This document shows, one piece after another, positions 40,961 to 54,310 of a stretch of 64,000 bases of DNA; position 1 is the first letter of the stretch, and each line of letters begins with the position of its first letter. The notes beneath the pieces were generated by a model. It was not told the DNA's origin. It worked only from the letters and a program-made list of their open reading frames with translations, and did not search any database. Position numbers and translations under genes: made by a program. Origin of the DNA: Maratus speciosus (taxonomy: Eukaryota > Arthropoda > Arachnida > Araneae > Salticidae); the NCBI GenBank assembly GCA_963932465.1, contig CAWVRF010001058.1, forward strand, positions 558,001-622,000, in the 5' to 3' direction.

Positions 40961-43900
40961 CACGCAATTGAATTCCGCTGTAGGGCTCAAAATTAATTTA
41001 TTAATAAATAATAAAGCGAAACCGAATATATTGTTTCAACAATCAAATCATTGTTAGAAAATTCATCAGAAAGAGTTACCGCATATAAAACACGCAATAT
41101 TTATGAATTGAATCCCGGTGCAGGGCTCAAAATAAATTTCTTATTAAATAATAAAGCGAAACCGAATATATTGTTTCAACAATGAAAGCATTGTTAGAAA
41201 ATTCATCAGAAAGAGTTACCGCATATAAAACACGCAATATTTATGAACTGAATCCCGGTGCAGGGCTCAAAATTAATTTCTTAATAAATAATAAAGCGAA
41301 ACCGAATATATTGTTTCAACAATCAAAGGATTGTTAGAAAATTCATCAGAAAGAGTTACCGCATATAAAACACGCAATATTTATGAATTGAATTCCGGTG
41401 CAGGGCTGAAAATTAATTTTTTAATAAATAATAAAGCGAAACCGAATATATTGTTTCAACAATGAAAGCATTGTTAAAAAATTCATCAGAAAGAGTAACC
41501 GCATATAAAACACGCAATATTTATGAATTGAATTCCGGTGCAGGGCTGAAAATTAATTTCTTAATAAATAATAAAGCGAAACCGAATATATTGTTTCAAC
41601 AATCAAAGCATTGTTAGAAAATTCATCAGAAAGAGTTACCGCATATAAAACACGCAATATTTATGAATTGAATTCCGGTGCAGGGCTGAAAATTAATTTC
41701 TTAATAAATAATAAAGCGAAACCGAATATATTGTTTCAACAATCAAAGCATTGTTAAAAAATTCATCAGAAAGAGTTACCGCATATAAAACACGCAATAT
41801 TTATGAATTGAATTCCGGTGCAGGGCTGAAAATTAATTTCTTAATAAATAATAAAGCGAAACCGAATATATTGTTTCAACAATCAAAGCATTGTTAGAAA
41901 ATTCATCAGAAAGAGTTACCGCATATAAAACACGCAATATTTATGAATTGATTTCCGGTGCAGGGCTGAAAATTAATTTCTTAATAAATAATAAAGCGAA
42001 ACCGGATATATTGTTTCAACAATCCAAGCACTGTTAGAAAATTCATCAGAAAGAGTTACCGCAAATAAAACACGCAATTGAATTCCGGTGTAGGGCTCAA
42101 AATTAATTTATTAATAAATAATAAAGCGAAACCGAATATATTGTTTCAACAATCAAAGCATTGTTAGAAAATTCATCAGAAAGAGTTACCGCATATAAAA
42201 CACGCAATATTTATGAATTGATTTCCGGTGCAGGGCTGAAAATTAATTTTTTAATAAATAATAAAGCGAAACCGAATATATTGTTTCAACAATGAAAGCA
42301 TTGTTAGAATATTCATCAGAAAGAGTTACCGCATATAAAACACGCAATATTTATGAATTGAATTCCGGTGCAGGGCTGAAAATTAATTTCTTAATAAATA
42401 ATAAAGCGAAACCGAATATATTGTTTCAACAATCAAAGCATTGTTAGAAAATTCATCAGAAAGAGTTACCGCGTATAAAACACGCAATATTTATGAATTG
42501 AATTCCGGTGCAGGGCTGAAAATTAATTTCTTAATAAATAATAAAGCGAAACCGAATATATTTTTCAACAATCAAAGCATTGTTAGAAAATTCATCAGAA
42601 AGAGTTACCGCATATAAAACACGCAATATTGATGAATTGAATCCCGGTGCAGGGCTCAAAATTAATTTCTTAGTAAATAATAAAGCGAAACCGAATATAT
42701 TGTTTAAACAATCAAAGCATTGTTAGAAAATTCATCAGAAAGGGTTACCGCATATAAAACACGCAATATTTATGTATTGAATTCCGGTGCAGGGCTGAAA
42801 ATTAATTTTTTAATAAATAATAAAGCGAAACCGAATATATTGTTTCAACAATGAAAGCATTGTTAAAAAATTCATCAGAAAGAGTAACCGCATATAAAAC
42901 ACGCAATATTTATGAATTGAATTCCGGTGCAGGGCTGAAAATTAATTTCTTAATAAATAATAAAGCGAAACTGAATATATTGTTTCAACAATCAAAGCAT
43001 TGTTAGAAAATTCATCAGAAAGAGTTACCGCATATAAAACACGCAATATTTATGAATTGATATCCGGTCCAGGGCTGAAAATTAATTTCTTAATAAATAA
43101 TAAAGCGAAACCGAATATATTGTTTCAACAATCAAAGCATTGTTAGAAAATTCATCAGAAAGAGTTACCGCATATAAAACACGCAATATTTATGAATTGA
43201 ATCCCGGTGCAGGGCTCAAAATTAATTTCTTAGTAAATAATAAAGCGAAACCGAATATATTGTTTAAACAATCAAAGCATTGTTAGAAAATTCATCAGAA
43301 AGAGTTACCGCATATAAAACACGCAATATTTATGAATTGAATTCCGGTGCAGGGCTGAAAATTAATTTTTTAATAAATAATAAAGCGAAACCGAATATAT
43401 TGTTTCAACAATGAAAGCATTGTTAAAAAATTCATCAGAAAGAGTAACCGCATATAAAACACGCAATATTTATGAATTGAATTCCGGTGCAGGGCTGAAA
43501 ATTAATTTCTTAATAAATAATAAAGCGAAACCGAATATATTGTTTCAACAATCAAAGCATTGTTAGAAAATTCATCAGAAAGAGTTACCGCATATAAAAC
43601 ACGCAATATTTATGAATTGATTTCCGGTCCAGGGCTGAAAATTAATTTTTTAATAAATAATAAAGCGAAACCGAATATATTGTTTCAACAATCAAAGCAT
43701 TGTTAGAAAATTCATCAGAAAGAGTTACCGCATATAAAACACGCAATATTTATGAATTGATTTCCGGTGCAGGGCTGAAAATTAATTTCTTAATAAATAA
43801 TAAAGCGAAACCGGATATATTGTTTCAACAATCAAAGCACTGTTAGAAAATTCATCAGAAAGAGTTACCGCAAATAAAACACGCAATTGAATTCCGCTCT

Positions 43901-44390
43901 AGGGCTCAAAATTAATTTATTAATAAATAATAAAGCGAAACCGAATATATTGTTTCAACAATCAAAGCATTGTTAGAAAATTCATCAGAAAGAGTTACCG
44001 CATATAAAACACGCAATATTTATGAATTGAATCCCGGTGCAGGGCTCAAAATTAATTTCTTAGTAAATAATAAAGCGAAACCGAATATATTGTTTAAACA
44101 ATCAAAGCATTGTTAGAAAATTCATCAGAAAGAGTTACCGCATATAAAACACGCAATATTTATGAATTGAATACCGGTGCAGGGCTCAAAATTAATTTAA
44201 TAATAAATAATAAAGCGAAACCGAATATATTGTTTCAACAATCAAAGCATTGTTAGAAAATTCAACAGAATGAGTTACCGCATATAAAACACGCAATATT
44301 TATGAATTGAATTCCGGTGCAGGGCTGAAAATTAATTTCTTAATAAATAATAAAGCGAAACCGAATATAGTGTTTCAACAATCAAAGCAT
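39951..44390 (+). repeat. Second copy of the 4450-bp duplication
   Basis: Short junctions at 40961, 42071 and 43880 each lie exactly 4450 bp after 36511, 37621 and 39430. Rare marks such as AATCCAAGCAC, ATATTTTTCAAC, TATGTATTG, GATATCCGG and CCGCTCTAGG are shared. By eye only about three differences separate the copies: the extra T at 35893, TTTATATAATTG against TTTTTATAATTG (about 40831), and CTCAATAAA (37939) against CTTAATAAA. This is the most recent-looking large duplication in the window. Confidence 0.88.
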
Positions 44391-45950
44391 TGTTAGAAAA
44401 TTCAACAGAAAGAGTTACCGCATATAAAACACGCAATATTTATGAATTGAATTGCGGTGCAGGGCTGAAAATTAATTTCTTAATAAATAATAAAGCGAAA
44501 CCGAATATATTGGTTCAACAATCAAAGCATTGTTAGAATATTCATCAGAAAGAGTTACCGCATATAAAACACGCAATATTTATGAATTGAATTCCGGTGC
44601 AGGGCTGAAAATTAATTTCTTAATAAATAATAAAGCGAAACCGAATATATTGTTTCAACAATCAAAGCATTGTTAGAAAATTCATCAGAAAGAGTTACCG
44701 CATATAAAACACGCAATATTTATGAATTGAATCCCGGTGCAGGGCTCAAAATAAATTTCTTAGTAAATAATAAAGCGAAACCGAATATATTGTTTCAACA
44801 ATGAAAGCATTGTTAGAAAATTCATCAGAAAGAGTTACCGCATATAAAACACGCAATATTTATAAATTGATTTCCGGTGCAGGGCTGAAAATTAATTTCT
44901 TAATAAATAATAAAGCGAAACCGAATATATTGTTTCAACAATCAAAGCATTGTTAGAAAATTTATCAGAAAGAGTTACCGCATATAAAACACTCAATATT
45001 TATGAATTGATTTCCGGTGCAGGGCTAAAAATTAATTTCTTAATAAATAATAAAGCGAAACTGGATAAATTGTTTTAACAATCAAAGCACTGTTAGAAAA
45101 TTCATCAGAAAGAGTTACCGCAAATAAAACACGCAATTGAATTCCGCTCTAGGGCTCAAAATTAATTTATTAATAAATAATAAAGCGAAACCGAATATAT
45201 TGTTTCAACAATCAAAGCATTGTTAGAAAATTCATCAGAAAGAGTTACCGCATATAAAACACGCAATATTTATGAATTGAATCCCGGTGCAGGGCTCAAA
45301 ATTAATTTCTTAGTAAATAATAAAGCGAAACCGAATATATTGTTTAAACAATCAAAGCATTGTTAGAAAATTCATCAGAAAGAGTTACCGCATATAAAAC
45401 ACGCAATATTTATGAATTGAATACCGGTGCAGGGCTCAAAATTAATTTAATAATAAATAATAAAGCGAAACCGAATATATTGTTTCAAAAATCAAAGCAT
45501 TGTTAGAAAATTCAACAGAATGAGTTACCGCATATAAAACACGCAATATTTATGAATTGAATTCCGGTGCAGGGCTAAAAATTAATTTCTTAATAAATAA
45601 TAAAGCGAAACCGAATATAGTGTTTCAACAATCAAAGCATTGTTAGAAAATTCAACAGAAAGAGTTACCGCATATAAAACACGCAATATTTATGAATTGA
45701 ATTGCGGTGCAGGGCTGAAAATTAATTTCTTAATAAATAATAAAGCGAAACCGAATATATTGGTTCAACAATCAAAGCATTGTTAGAATATTCATCAGAA
45801 AGAGTTACCGCATATAAAACACGCAATATTTATGAATTGAATTCCGGTGCAGGGCTGAAAATTAATTTCTTAATAAATAATAAAGCGAAACCGAATATAT
45901 TGTTTCAACAATCAAAGCATTGTTAGAAAATTCATGAGAAAGAGTTACCG
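43880..45950 (+). repeat. 1250-bp offset duplication, nine units
   Basis: The blocks at about 43880-44700 and 45130-45950 share CCGCTCTAGGG, GAATACCGG, GAATATAGTG, GAATTGCGG (44451 and 45701) and TTGGTTCAAC (44511 and 45761) at a constant 1250 bp. The unit between them (about 44990-45070) has diverged: GGGCTAAAAATT, CTGGATAAATTG and TTTTAACAATC. Confidence 0.82.
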
Positions 45951-47930
45951 CATATAAAACACGCAATATTTATGAATTGAATTCCGGTGCAGGGCTGAAA
46001 ATTAATTTCTTAATAAATAATAAAGCGTAACCGAATATATTGTTTCAACAATCAAAGCATTGTTAGAAAATTCATCAGAAAGAGTTACCGCATATAAAAC
46101 ACGCAATATTTATGAATTGAATTCCGGTGCATCGCTGAAAATTAATTTCTTAATAAATAATAAAGCGAAACCGAATATATTGTTTCAACAATCAAAGCAT
46201 TGTTAGAAAATTCATCAGAAAGAGTTACCGCATATAAAACACGCAATATTTATGAATTGAAATCCGGTACAGGGCTGAAAATTAATTTCTTAATAAATAA
46301 TAAAGAGAAACCGAATATATTGTTTCAACAATCAAAGCATTGTTAGAAAATTCATCAGAAAGAGTTACCGCATATAAAACACGCAATATTTATGAACTGA
46401 ATTCCGGTGCACCGCTGAAAATTAATTTCTTATTAAATAATAAAGCGAAACCGAATATATTGTTTAAAAAATCAAAGCATTGTTAGAAAATTCATCAGAA
46501 AGAGTTACCGCATATAAAACACGCAATATTTATGAATTGAATTCCGGTGCAGGGCTGAAAAATAATTTCTTAATAAATAATAAAGCGAAACCGAATATAT
46601 TGTTTCAACTATCAAAGCATTGTTAGAATATTCATCAGAAAGAGTTACCGCATATAAAACACGCAATATTTATGAATTGAATTCCGGTGCAGGGCTGAAA
46701 ATTAATTTCTTAATAAATAATAAAGCGAAACCGAATATATTGTTTCAACAATCAAAGCATTGTTAGAAAATTCATCAGAAAGAGTTACCGCATATAAAAC
46801 ACGCAATATTTATGAATTGAATTCCGGTGCAGGGCTGAAAATTAATTTCTTAATAAATAATAAAGCGAAACCGAATATATTGTTTCAACAATCAAAGCAT
46901 CGTTAGAAAATACACCAGAAAGAGTTACCGCATATAAAACACACAATATTTATGAATTGAATTCCGCTGCAGGGCTACAAATTAATTTATTAATAAATAA
47001 TAAAGCGAAACTGAATATATTGTTTCAACAATCAAAGCATTGTTAGAAAATTCATCAGAAAGAGTTACCGCATATAAAACACGCAATATTTATGAATTGA
47101 ATCCCGGTGCAGGGCTCAAAATTAATTTCTTAGTAAATAATAAAGCGAAACCGAATATATTGTTTAAACAATCAAAGCATTGTTAGAAAATTCATCAGAA
47201 AGAGTTACCGCATATAAAACACGCAATATTTATGAACTGAATTCCGGTGCAGGGCTGAAAATTAATTTTTTAATAAATAATAAAGCGAAACCGAATATAT
47301 TGTTTCAACATTGAAAGCATTGTTAGAAAATTCATCAGAAAGAGTTACTGCATATATAACACGCAATATTTATGAATTGAATTCCGGTGCAGGGCTGAAA
47401 ATTAATTTCTTAATAAATAATAAAGCGAAACCGAATATATTGTTTCAACAATCAAAGCATTGTTAGAAAATTCATCAGAAAGAGTTACCGCATATAAAAC
47501 ACGCAATATTTATGAATTGATTTCCTGTGCACCGGCTGAAAATTAATTTCTTAATAAATAATAAAGCGAAACCGGATATATTGTTTCAACAATCAAAGCA
47601 CTGTTAGAAAATTCATCAGAAAGAGTTACCGCAAATAAAACATGCAATTGAATTCCGCTGTAGGGCTCAAAATTAATTTATTAATAAATAATAAAGCGAA
47701 ACCGAATATATTGTTTCAACAATCAAAGCATTGTTAGAAAATTCATCACAAAGAGTTACCGCATATAAAACACGCAATATTTATGAATTGAATCCCGGTG
47801 CAGGGCTCAAAATTAATTTCTTAGTAAATAATAAAGCGAAACCGAATATATTGTTTAAACAATCAAAGCATTGTTAGAAATTTCATCAGAAAGCGTTACC
47901 GCATACAAAACACGCAATATTTATGAATTG
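45951..47930 (+). repeat. Transition segment with mixed unit types
   Basis: No long duplicate is obvious here. ACCGCTG and TACAGGG with AAAGAGAAA units reappear for the first time since the left domain (about 46270-46435), next to ATCGCTG (46131). Private changes include GCATCGTTAG, AACACACAAT, CATATATAAC and AACATGCAATTG at 47640, a base-substituted short-unit junction. This segment links the central HOR series to the right domain. Confidence 0.65.
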
Positions 47931-50900
47931 AATTCCGGTGCAGGGCTGAAAATTAATTTTTTAATAAATAATAAAGCGAAACCGAATATATTGTTTCAAC
48001 AATGAAAGCATTGTTAGAAAATTCATCAGAAAGAGTTACCGCATATAAAACACGCAATATTTATGAATTGAATTCCGGTGCAGGGCTCAAAATTAATTTA
48101 TTAATAAATAATAAAGCGAAACCGAATATATTGTTTCAACAATCAAAGCATTGTTAGAAAATTCAACAGAAAGAGTTACCGCATATAAAACAGGCAATAT
48201 TTATGAATTGAATTCCGGTGCAGGGCTGTAAATTAATTTCTTAATAAATAATAAAGCGAAACCGAATATATTGTTTCAACAAACAAAGCATTGTTAGAAA
48301 ATTCATCAGAAAGAGTTACCGCATATAAAACACGCAATATTTATGAATTGAATTCCGGTGCATTGCTGAAAATTAATTTCTTAATAAATAATAAAGCGAA
48401 ACCGAATATATTGTTTCAACAATCAAAGCATTGTTAGAAAATTCATCAGAAAGAGTTACCGCATATAAAACACGCAATATTTATGAATTGAATTCCGGTG
48501 CACCGCTGAAAATTAATTTCTTAATAAATAATAAAGCGAAACCGAATATATTGTTTCAACAATCAAAGCATTGTTTGAAAATTCATCAGAAAGAGTTACC
48601 GCATATAAAACACGCAATATTTATGAATTGATTTCCGGTGCAGGGCTGAAAATTAATTTCTTAATAAATAATAAAGCGAAACAGGATATATTGTTTCAAC
48701 AATCAAAGCACTGTTAGAAAATTCATCAGAAAGAGTTACCGCAAATAAAACACGCAATTGAATTCCGCTGTAGGGCTCAAAATTAATTTATTAATAAATA
48801 ATAAAGCGAAACCGAATATATTGTTTCAACAATCAAAGCATTGTTAGAAAATTCATCAGAAAGAGTTACCGCATATAAAACACGCAATATTTATGAATTG
48901 AATCCCGGTGCAGGGCTCAAAATTAATTTCTTAGTAAATAATAAAGCGAAACCGAATATATTGTTTAAACAATCAGAGCATTGTTAGAAAATTCATTAAA
49001 AAGTGATACCGGATATAAAACACGCAATATCTATGAATTGAATTCCGGTGCAGGGCTGAAAATTAATTTCTTAATAAATAATAAAGCGTAACCGAATATA
49101 TTGTTTCAACAATCAAAGCATTGTTAAAAAATTCATCAGAAAGAGTTACCTCATATAAAACACGCAATATTTATGAATTGAATTCCGGTGCAGGGCTGAA
49201 AATTAATTTCTTAATAAATAATAAAGCGAAACCGAATATATTGTTTCAACAATCAAAGCATTGTTAGAAAATTCATCAGAAAGAGTTACCGCATATAAAA
49301 CACGCAATATTTATGAATTGAATTCCGGTGCAGGGCTGAAAATTAATTTCTTAATAAATAATAAAGCGAAACCGAATATATTGTTTCAACAATCAAAGCA
49401 TTGTTAGAAAATTCAACAGAAAGAGTTACCGCATATAAAACACGCAATATTTATGAATTGAATTCCGGTGCAGGGCTCAAAATTAATTTATTAATAAATA
49501 ATAAAGCGAAACCGAATATATTGTTTCAACAATCAAAGCATTGTTAGAAAATTCATCAGAAAGAGTTACTGCATATAAAACACGCAATATTTATGAATTG
49601 AATTCCGGTGCAGGGCTGAAAATTAATTTCTTAATAAATAATAAAGCAAAACCGAATATATTGTTTCAACAATCAAAGCATTGTTAGAAAATTCATCAGA
49701 AAGAGTTACCGCATATAAAACACGCAATATTTATGAATTGATTTCCGGTGCAGGGCTGAAAATTAATTTCTTAATAAATAATAAAGCGAAACCGGATATA
49801 TTGTTTCAACAATCAAAGCACTGTTAGAAAATTCATCAGAAAGAGTTACCGCATATAAAACACGCAATATTTATGAATTGAATTCCGGTGCAGGGCTGAA
49901 AATTAATTTTTTAATAAATAATAAAGCGAAACCGAATATATTGTTTCAACAATGAAAGCATTGTTAGAAAATTCATCAGAAAGAGTTACCGCATATAAAA
50001 CACGCAATATTTATGAATTGAATTCCGGTGCAGGGCTCAAAATTAATTTATTAATAAATAATAAAGCGAAACCGAATATATTGTTTCAACAATCAAAGCA
50101 TTGTTAGAAAATTCAACAGAAGGAGTTACCGCATATAAAACAGGCAATATTTATGAATTGAATTCCGGTGCAGGGCTGAAAATTAATTTCTTAATAAATA
50201 ATAAAGCGAAACCGAATATATTGTTTCAACAATCAAAGCATTGTTAGAAAATTCATCAGAAAGAGTTACTGCATATAAAACACGCAATATTTATGAATTG
50301 AATTCCGGTGCAGGGCTGAAAATTAATTTCTTAATAAATAATAAAGCAAAACCGAATATATTGTTTCAACAATCAAAGCATTGTTAGAAAATTCATCAGA
50401 AGGAGTTACCGCATATAAAACACGCAATATTTATGAATTGATTTCCGGTGCAGGGCTGAAAATTAATTTCTTAATAAATAATAAAGCGAAACCGGATATA
50501 TTGTTTCAACAATCAAAGCACTGTTAGAAAATTCATCAGAAAGAGTTACCGCATATAAAACACGCAATATTTATGAATTGAATTCCGGTGCAGGGCTGAA
50601 AATTAATTTTTTAATAAATAATAAAGCGAAACCGAATATATTGTTTCAACAATGAAAGCATTGTTAGAAAATTCATCAGAAAGAGTTACCGCATATAAAA
50701 CACGCAATATTTATGAATTGAATTCCGGTGCAGGGCTCAAAATTAATTTATTAATAAATAATAAAGCGAAACCGAATATATTGTTTCAACAATCAAAGCA
50801 TTGTTAGAAAATTCAACAGAAAGAGTTACCGCATATAAAACAGGCAATATTTATGAATTGAATTCCGGTGCAGGGCTGAAAATTAATTTCTTAATAAATA

Positions 50901-52500
50901 ATAAAGCGAAACCGAATATATTGTTTCAACAATCAAAGCATTGTTAGAAAATTCATCAGAAAGAGTTACCGCATATAAAACACGCAATATTTATGAATTG
51001 AATTCCGGTGCATTGCTGAAAATTAATTTCTTAATAAATAATAAAGCGAAACCGAATATATTGTTTCAACAATCAAAGCATTGTTAGAAAATTCATCAGA
51101 AAGAGTTACCGCATATAAAACACGCAATATTTATGAATTGAATTCCGGTGCACCGCTGAAAATTAATTTCTTAATAAATAATAAAGCGAAACCGAATATA
51201 TTGTTTCAAAAATCAAAGCATTGTTTGAAAATTCAGCAGAAAGAGTTACCGCATATAAAACACGCAATATTTATGAATTGATTTCCGGTGCAGGGCTGAA
51301 AATTAATTTCTTAATAAATAATAAAGCGAAACAGGATATATTGTTTCAACAATCAAAGCACTGTTAGAAAATTCATCAGAAAGAGTTACCGCAAATAAAA
51401 CACGCAATTGAATTCCGCTGTAGGGCTCAAAATTAATTTATTAATAAATAATAAAGCGAAACCGAATATATTGTTTCAACAATCAAAGCATTGTTAGAAA
51501 ATTCATCAGAAAGAGTTACCGCATATAAAACACGCAATATTTATGAATTGAATCCCGGTGCAGGGCTCAAAATTAATTTCTTAGTAAATAATAAAGCGAA
51601 ACCGAATATATTGTTTAAACAATCAGAGCATTGTTAGAAAATTCATTAAAAAGTGATACCGGATATAAAACACGCAATATCTATGAATTGAATTCCGGTG
51701 CAGGGCTGAAAATTAATTTCTTAATAAATAATAAAGCGTAACCGAATATATTGTTTCAACAATCAAAGCATTGTTAAAAAATTCATCAGAAAGAGTTACC
51801 TCATATAAAACACGCAATATTTATGAATTGAATTCCGGTGCAGGGCTGAAAATTAATTTCTTAATAAATAATAAAGCGAAACCGAATATATTGTTTCAAC
51901 AATCAAAGCTTTGTTAGAAAATTCATCAGAAAGAGTTACCGCATATAAAACACGCAATATTTATGAATTGAATTCCGGTGCAGGGCTGAAAATTAATTTC
52001 TTAATAAATAATAAAGCGAAACCGAATATATTGTTTCAACAATCAAAGCATTGTTAGAAAATACAACAGAAAGAGTTACCGCATATAAAACACGCAATAT
52101 TTATGAATTGAATTCCGGTGCAGGGCTCAAAATTAATTTATTAATAAATAATAAAGCGAAACCGAATATATTGTTTCAACAATCAAAGCATTGTTAGAAA
52201 ATTCATCAGAAAGAGTTACTGCATATAAAACACGCAATATTTATGAATTGAATTCCGGTGCAGGGCTGAAAATTAATTTCTTAATAAATAATAAAGCAAA
52301 ACCGAATATATTGTTTCAACAATCAAAGCATTGTTAGAAAATTCATCAGAAAGAGTTACCGCATATAAAACACGCAATATTTATGAATTGATTTCCGGTG
52401 CAGGGCTGAAAATTAATTTCTTAATAAATAATAAAGCGAAACCGGATATATTGTTTCAACAATCAAAGCACTGTTAGAAAATTCATCAGAAAGAGTTACC
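47930..52500 (+). repeat. 2650-bp tandem duplication, 19 units, second copy partial
   Basis: Markers at 48361 (CATTGCTG), 48751 (short junction), CAGAGCATTG and CATTAAAAAGTGATACCGG (about 48973-49012) and CTATGAATTG all recur exactly 2650 bp later. The first copy spans about 47930-50580 and the second about 50580-52500, where they part because one has the long tail and the other the short tail after CACTG. Differences are few, for example TTTCAACAATC against TTTCAAAAATC near 51208. Confidence 0.85.
49541..50940 (+). repeat. 700-bp five-unit tandem duplication
   Basis: AGAGTTACTGCAT (49561 and 50261), AAAGCAAAACC, the long-tailed CCGGATAT/CACTG unit, TTTTTTAATAAA, and AACAGGCAAT (50141 and 50841) repeat at 700 bp. 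This duplication sits inside the first copy of the 2650-bp repeat. AGGAGTTACC at about 50122 and 50402 is a private change. Confidence 0.8.
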
Positions 52501-52859
52501 GCAAATAAAACACGCAATTGAATTCCGCTGTAGGGCTCAAAATTAATTTATTAATAAATAATAAAGCGAAACCGAATATATTGTTTCAACAATCAAAGCA
52601 TTGTTAGAAAATTCATCAGAAAGTGTTACCGCATATAAAACACGCAATATTTATGAATTGAATTCCGGTGCAGGGCTCAAAATTAATTTATTAATAAATA
52701 ATAAAGCGAAACCGAATATATTGTTTCAACAATCAAAGCATTGTTAGAAAATACAACAGAAAGAGTTACCGCATATAAAACACGCAATATTTATGAATTG
52801 AATTCCGGTGCAGGGCTCAAAATTAATTTATTAATAAATAATAAAGCGAAACCGAATAT

Positions 52860-54310
52860 ATTGTTTCAACAATCAAAGCATTGTTAGAAAATTCAACAGA
52901 AAGAGTTACCGCATATAAAACAGGCAATATTTATGAGTTGAATTCCGGTGCAAGGCTGAAAATTAATTTCTTAATAAATAATAAAGCGAAACCGAATATA
53001 TTGTTTCAACAATCAAAGCATTGTTAGAAAATTCATCAGAAAGAGTTACCGCATATAAAACAAGCAATATTTATGAATTGAATTCCGGGGCATGGCTGAA
53101 AATTAATTTCTTAATAAATAATAAAGCGAAACCGAATATATTGTTTCAACAATCAAAGCATTGTTAGAAAATTCATCAGAAAGAGTTACCGCATATAAAA
53201 CACGCAATATTTATGAATTGAATTCCGGTGCACCGCTGAAAATTAATTTCTTAATAAATAATAAAGCGAAACCGAATATATTGTTTCAACAATCAAAGCA
53301 TTGTTTGAAAATTCATCAGAAAGAGCTACCGCATATAAAACACGCAATATTTATGAATTGATTTCCGGTGCAGGGCTGAAAATTAATTTCTTAATAAATA
53401 ATAAAGCGAAAAAGGATATATTGTTTCAACAATCAAAGCACTGTTAGAAAATTCATCAGAAAGAGTTACCGCAAATAAAACACGCAATTGAATTTCGCTG
53501 TAGGGCTCAAAATTAATTTATTAATAAATAATAAAGCGAAACCGAATATATTGTTTAAACAATCAAAGCATTGTTAGAAAATTCATCAGAAAGAGTTACC
53601 GCATATAAAACACGCAATATTTATGAATTGAATTCCGGTGCAGGGCTCAAAATTAATTTATTAATAAATAATAAAGCGAAACCGAATATATTGTTTCAAC
53701 AATCAAAGCATTGTTAGAAAATTCAACAGAAAGAGTTACCGCATATAAAACAGGCAATATTTATGAGTTGAATTCCGGTGCAGGGCTGAAAATTAATTTC
53801 TTAATAAATAATAAAGCGAAACCGAATATATTGTTTCAACAATCAAAGCATTGTTAGAAAATTCATCAGAAAGAGTTACCGCATATAAAACAAGCAATAT
53901 TTATGAATTGAATTCCGGTGCATGGCTGAAAATTAATTTCTTAATAAATAATAAAGCGAAACCGAATATATTGTTTCAACAATCAAAGCATTGTTAGAAA
54001 ATTCATCAGAAAGAGTTACCGCATATAAAACACGCAATATTTATGAATTGAATTCCGGTGCACCGCTGAAAATTAATTTCTTAATAAATAATAAAGCGAA
54101 ACCGAATATATTGTTTCAACAATCAAAGCATTGTTTGAAAATTCATCAGAAAGAGCTACCGCATATAAAACACGCAATATTTATGAATTGATTTCCGGTG
54201 CAGGGCTGAAAATTAATTTCTTAATAAATAATAAAGCGAAAAAGGATATATTGTTTCAACAATCAAAGCACTGTTAGAAAATTCATCAGAAAGAGTTACC
54301 GCAAATAAAA
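52860..54310 (+). repeat. 830-bp six-unit tandem duplication
   Basis: AACAGGCAATATTTATGAG, AACAAGCAAT, GCATGGCTG, ACCGCTG, GTTTGAAAATTC, AGAGCTACC and GAAAAAGGATAT occur in the same order with short junctions at 53481 and 54311, 830 bp apart (five 140-bp units and one 130-bp unit). The left copy has GCAAGGCTG and GGGGCATGG where the right has consensus-like bases. Confidence 0.85.
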
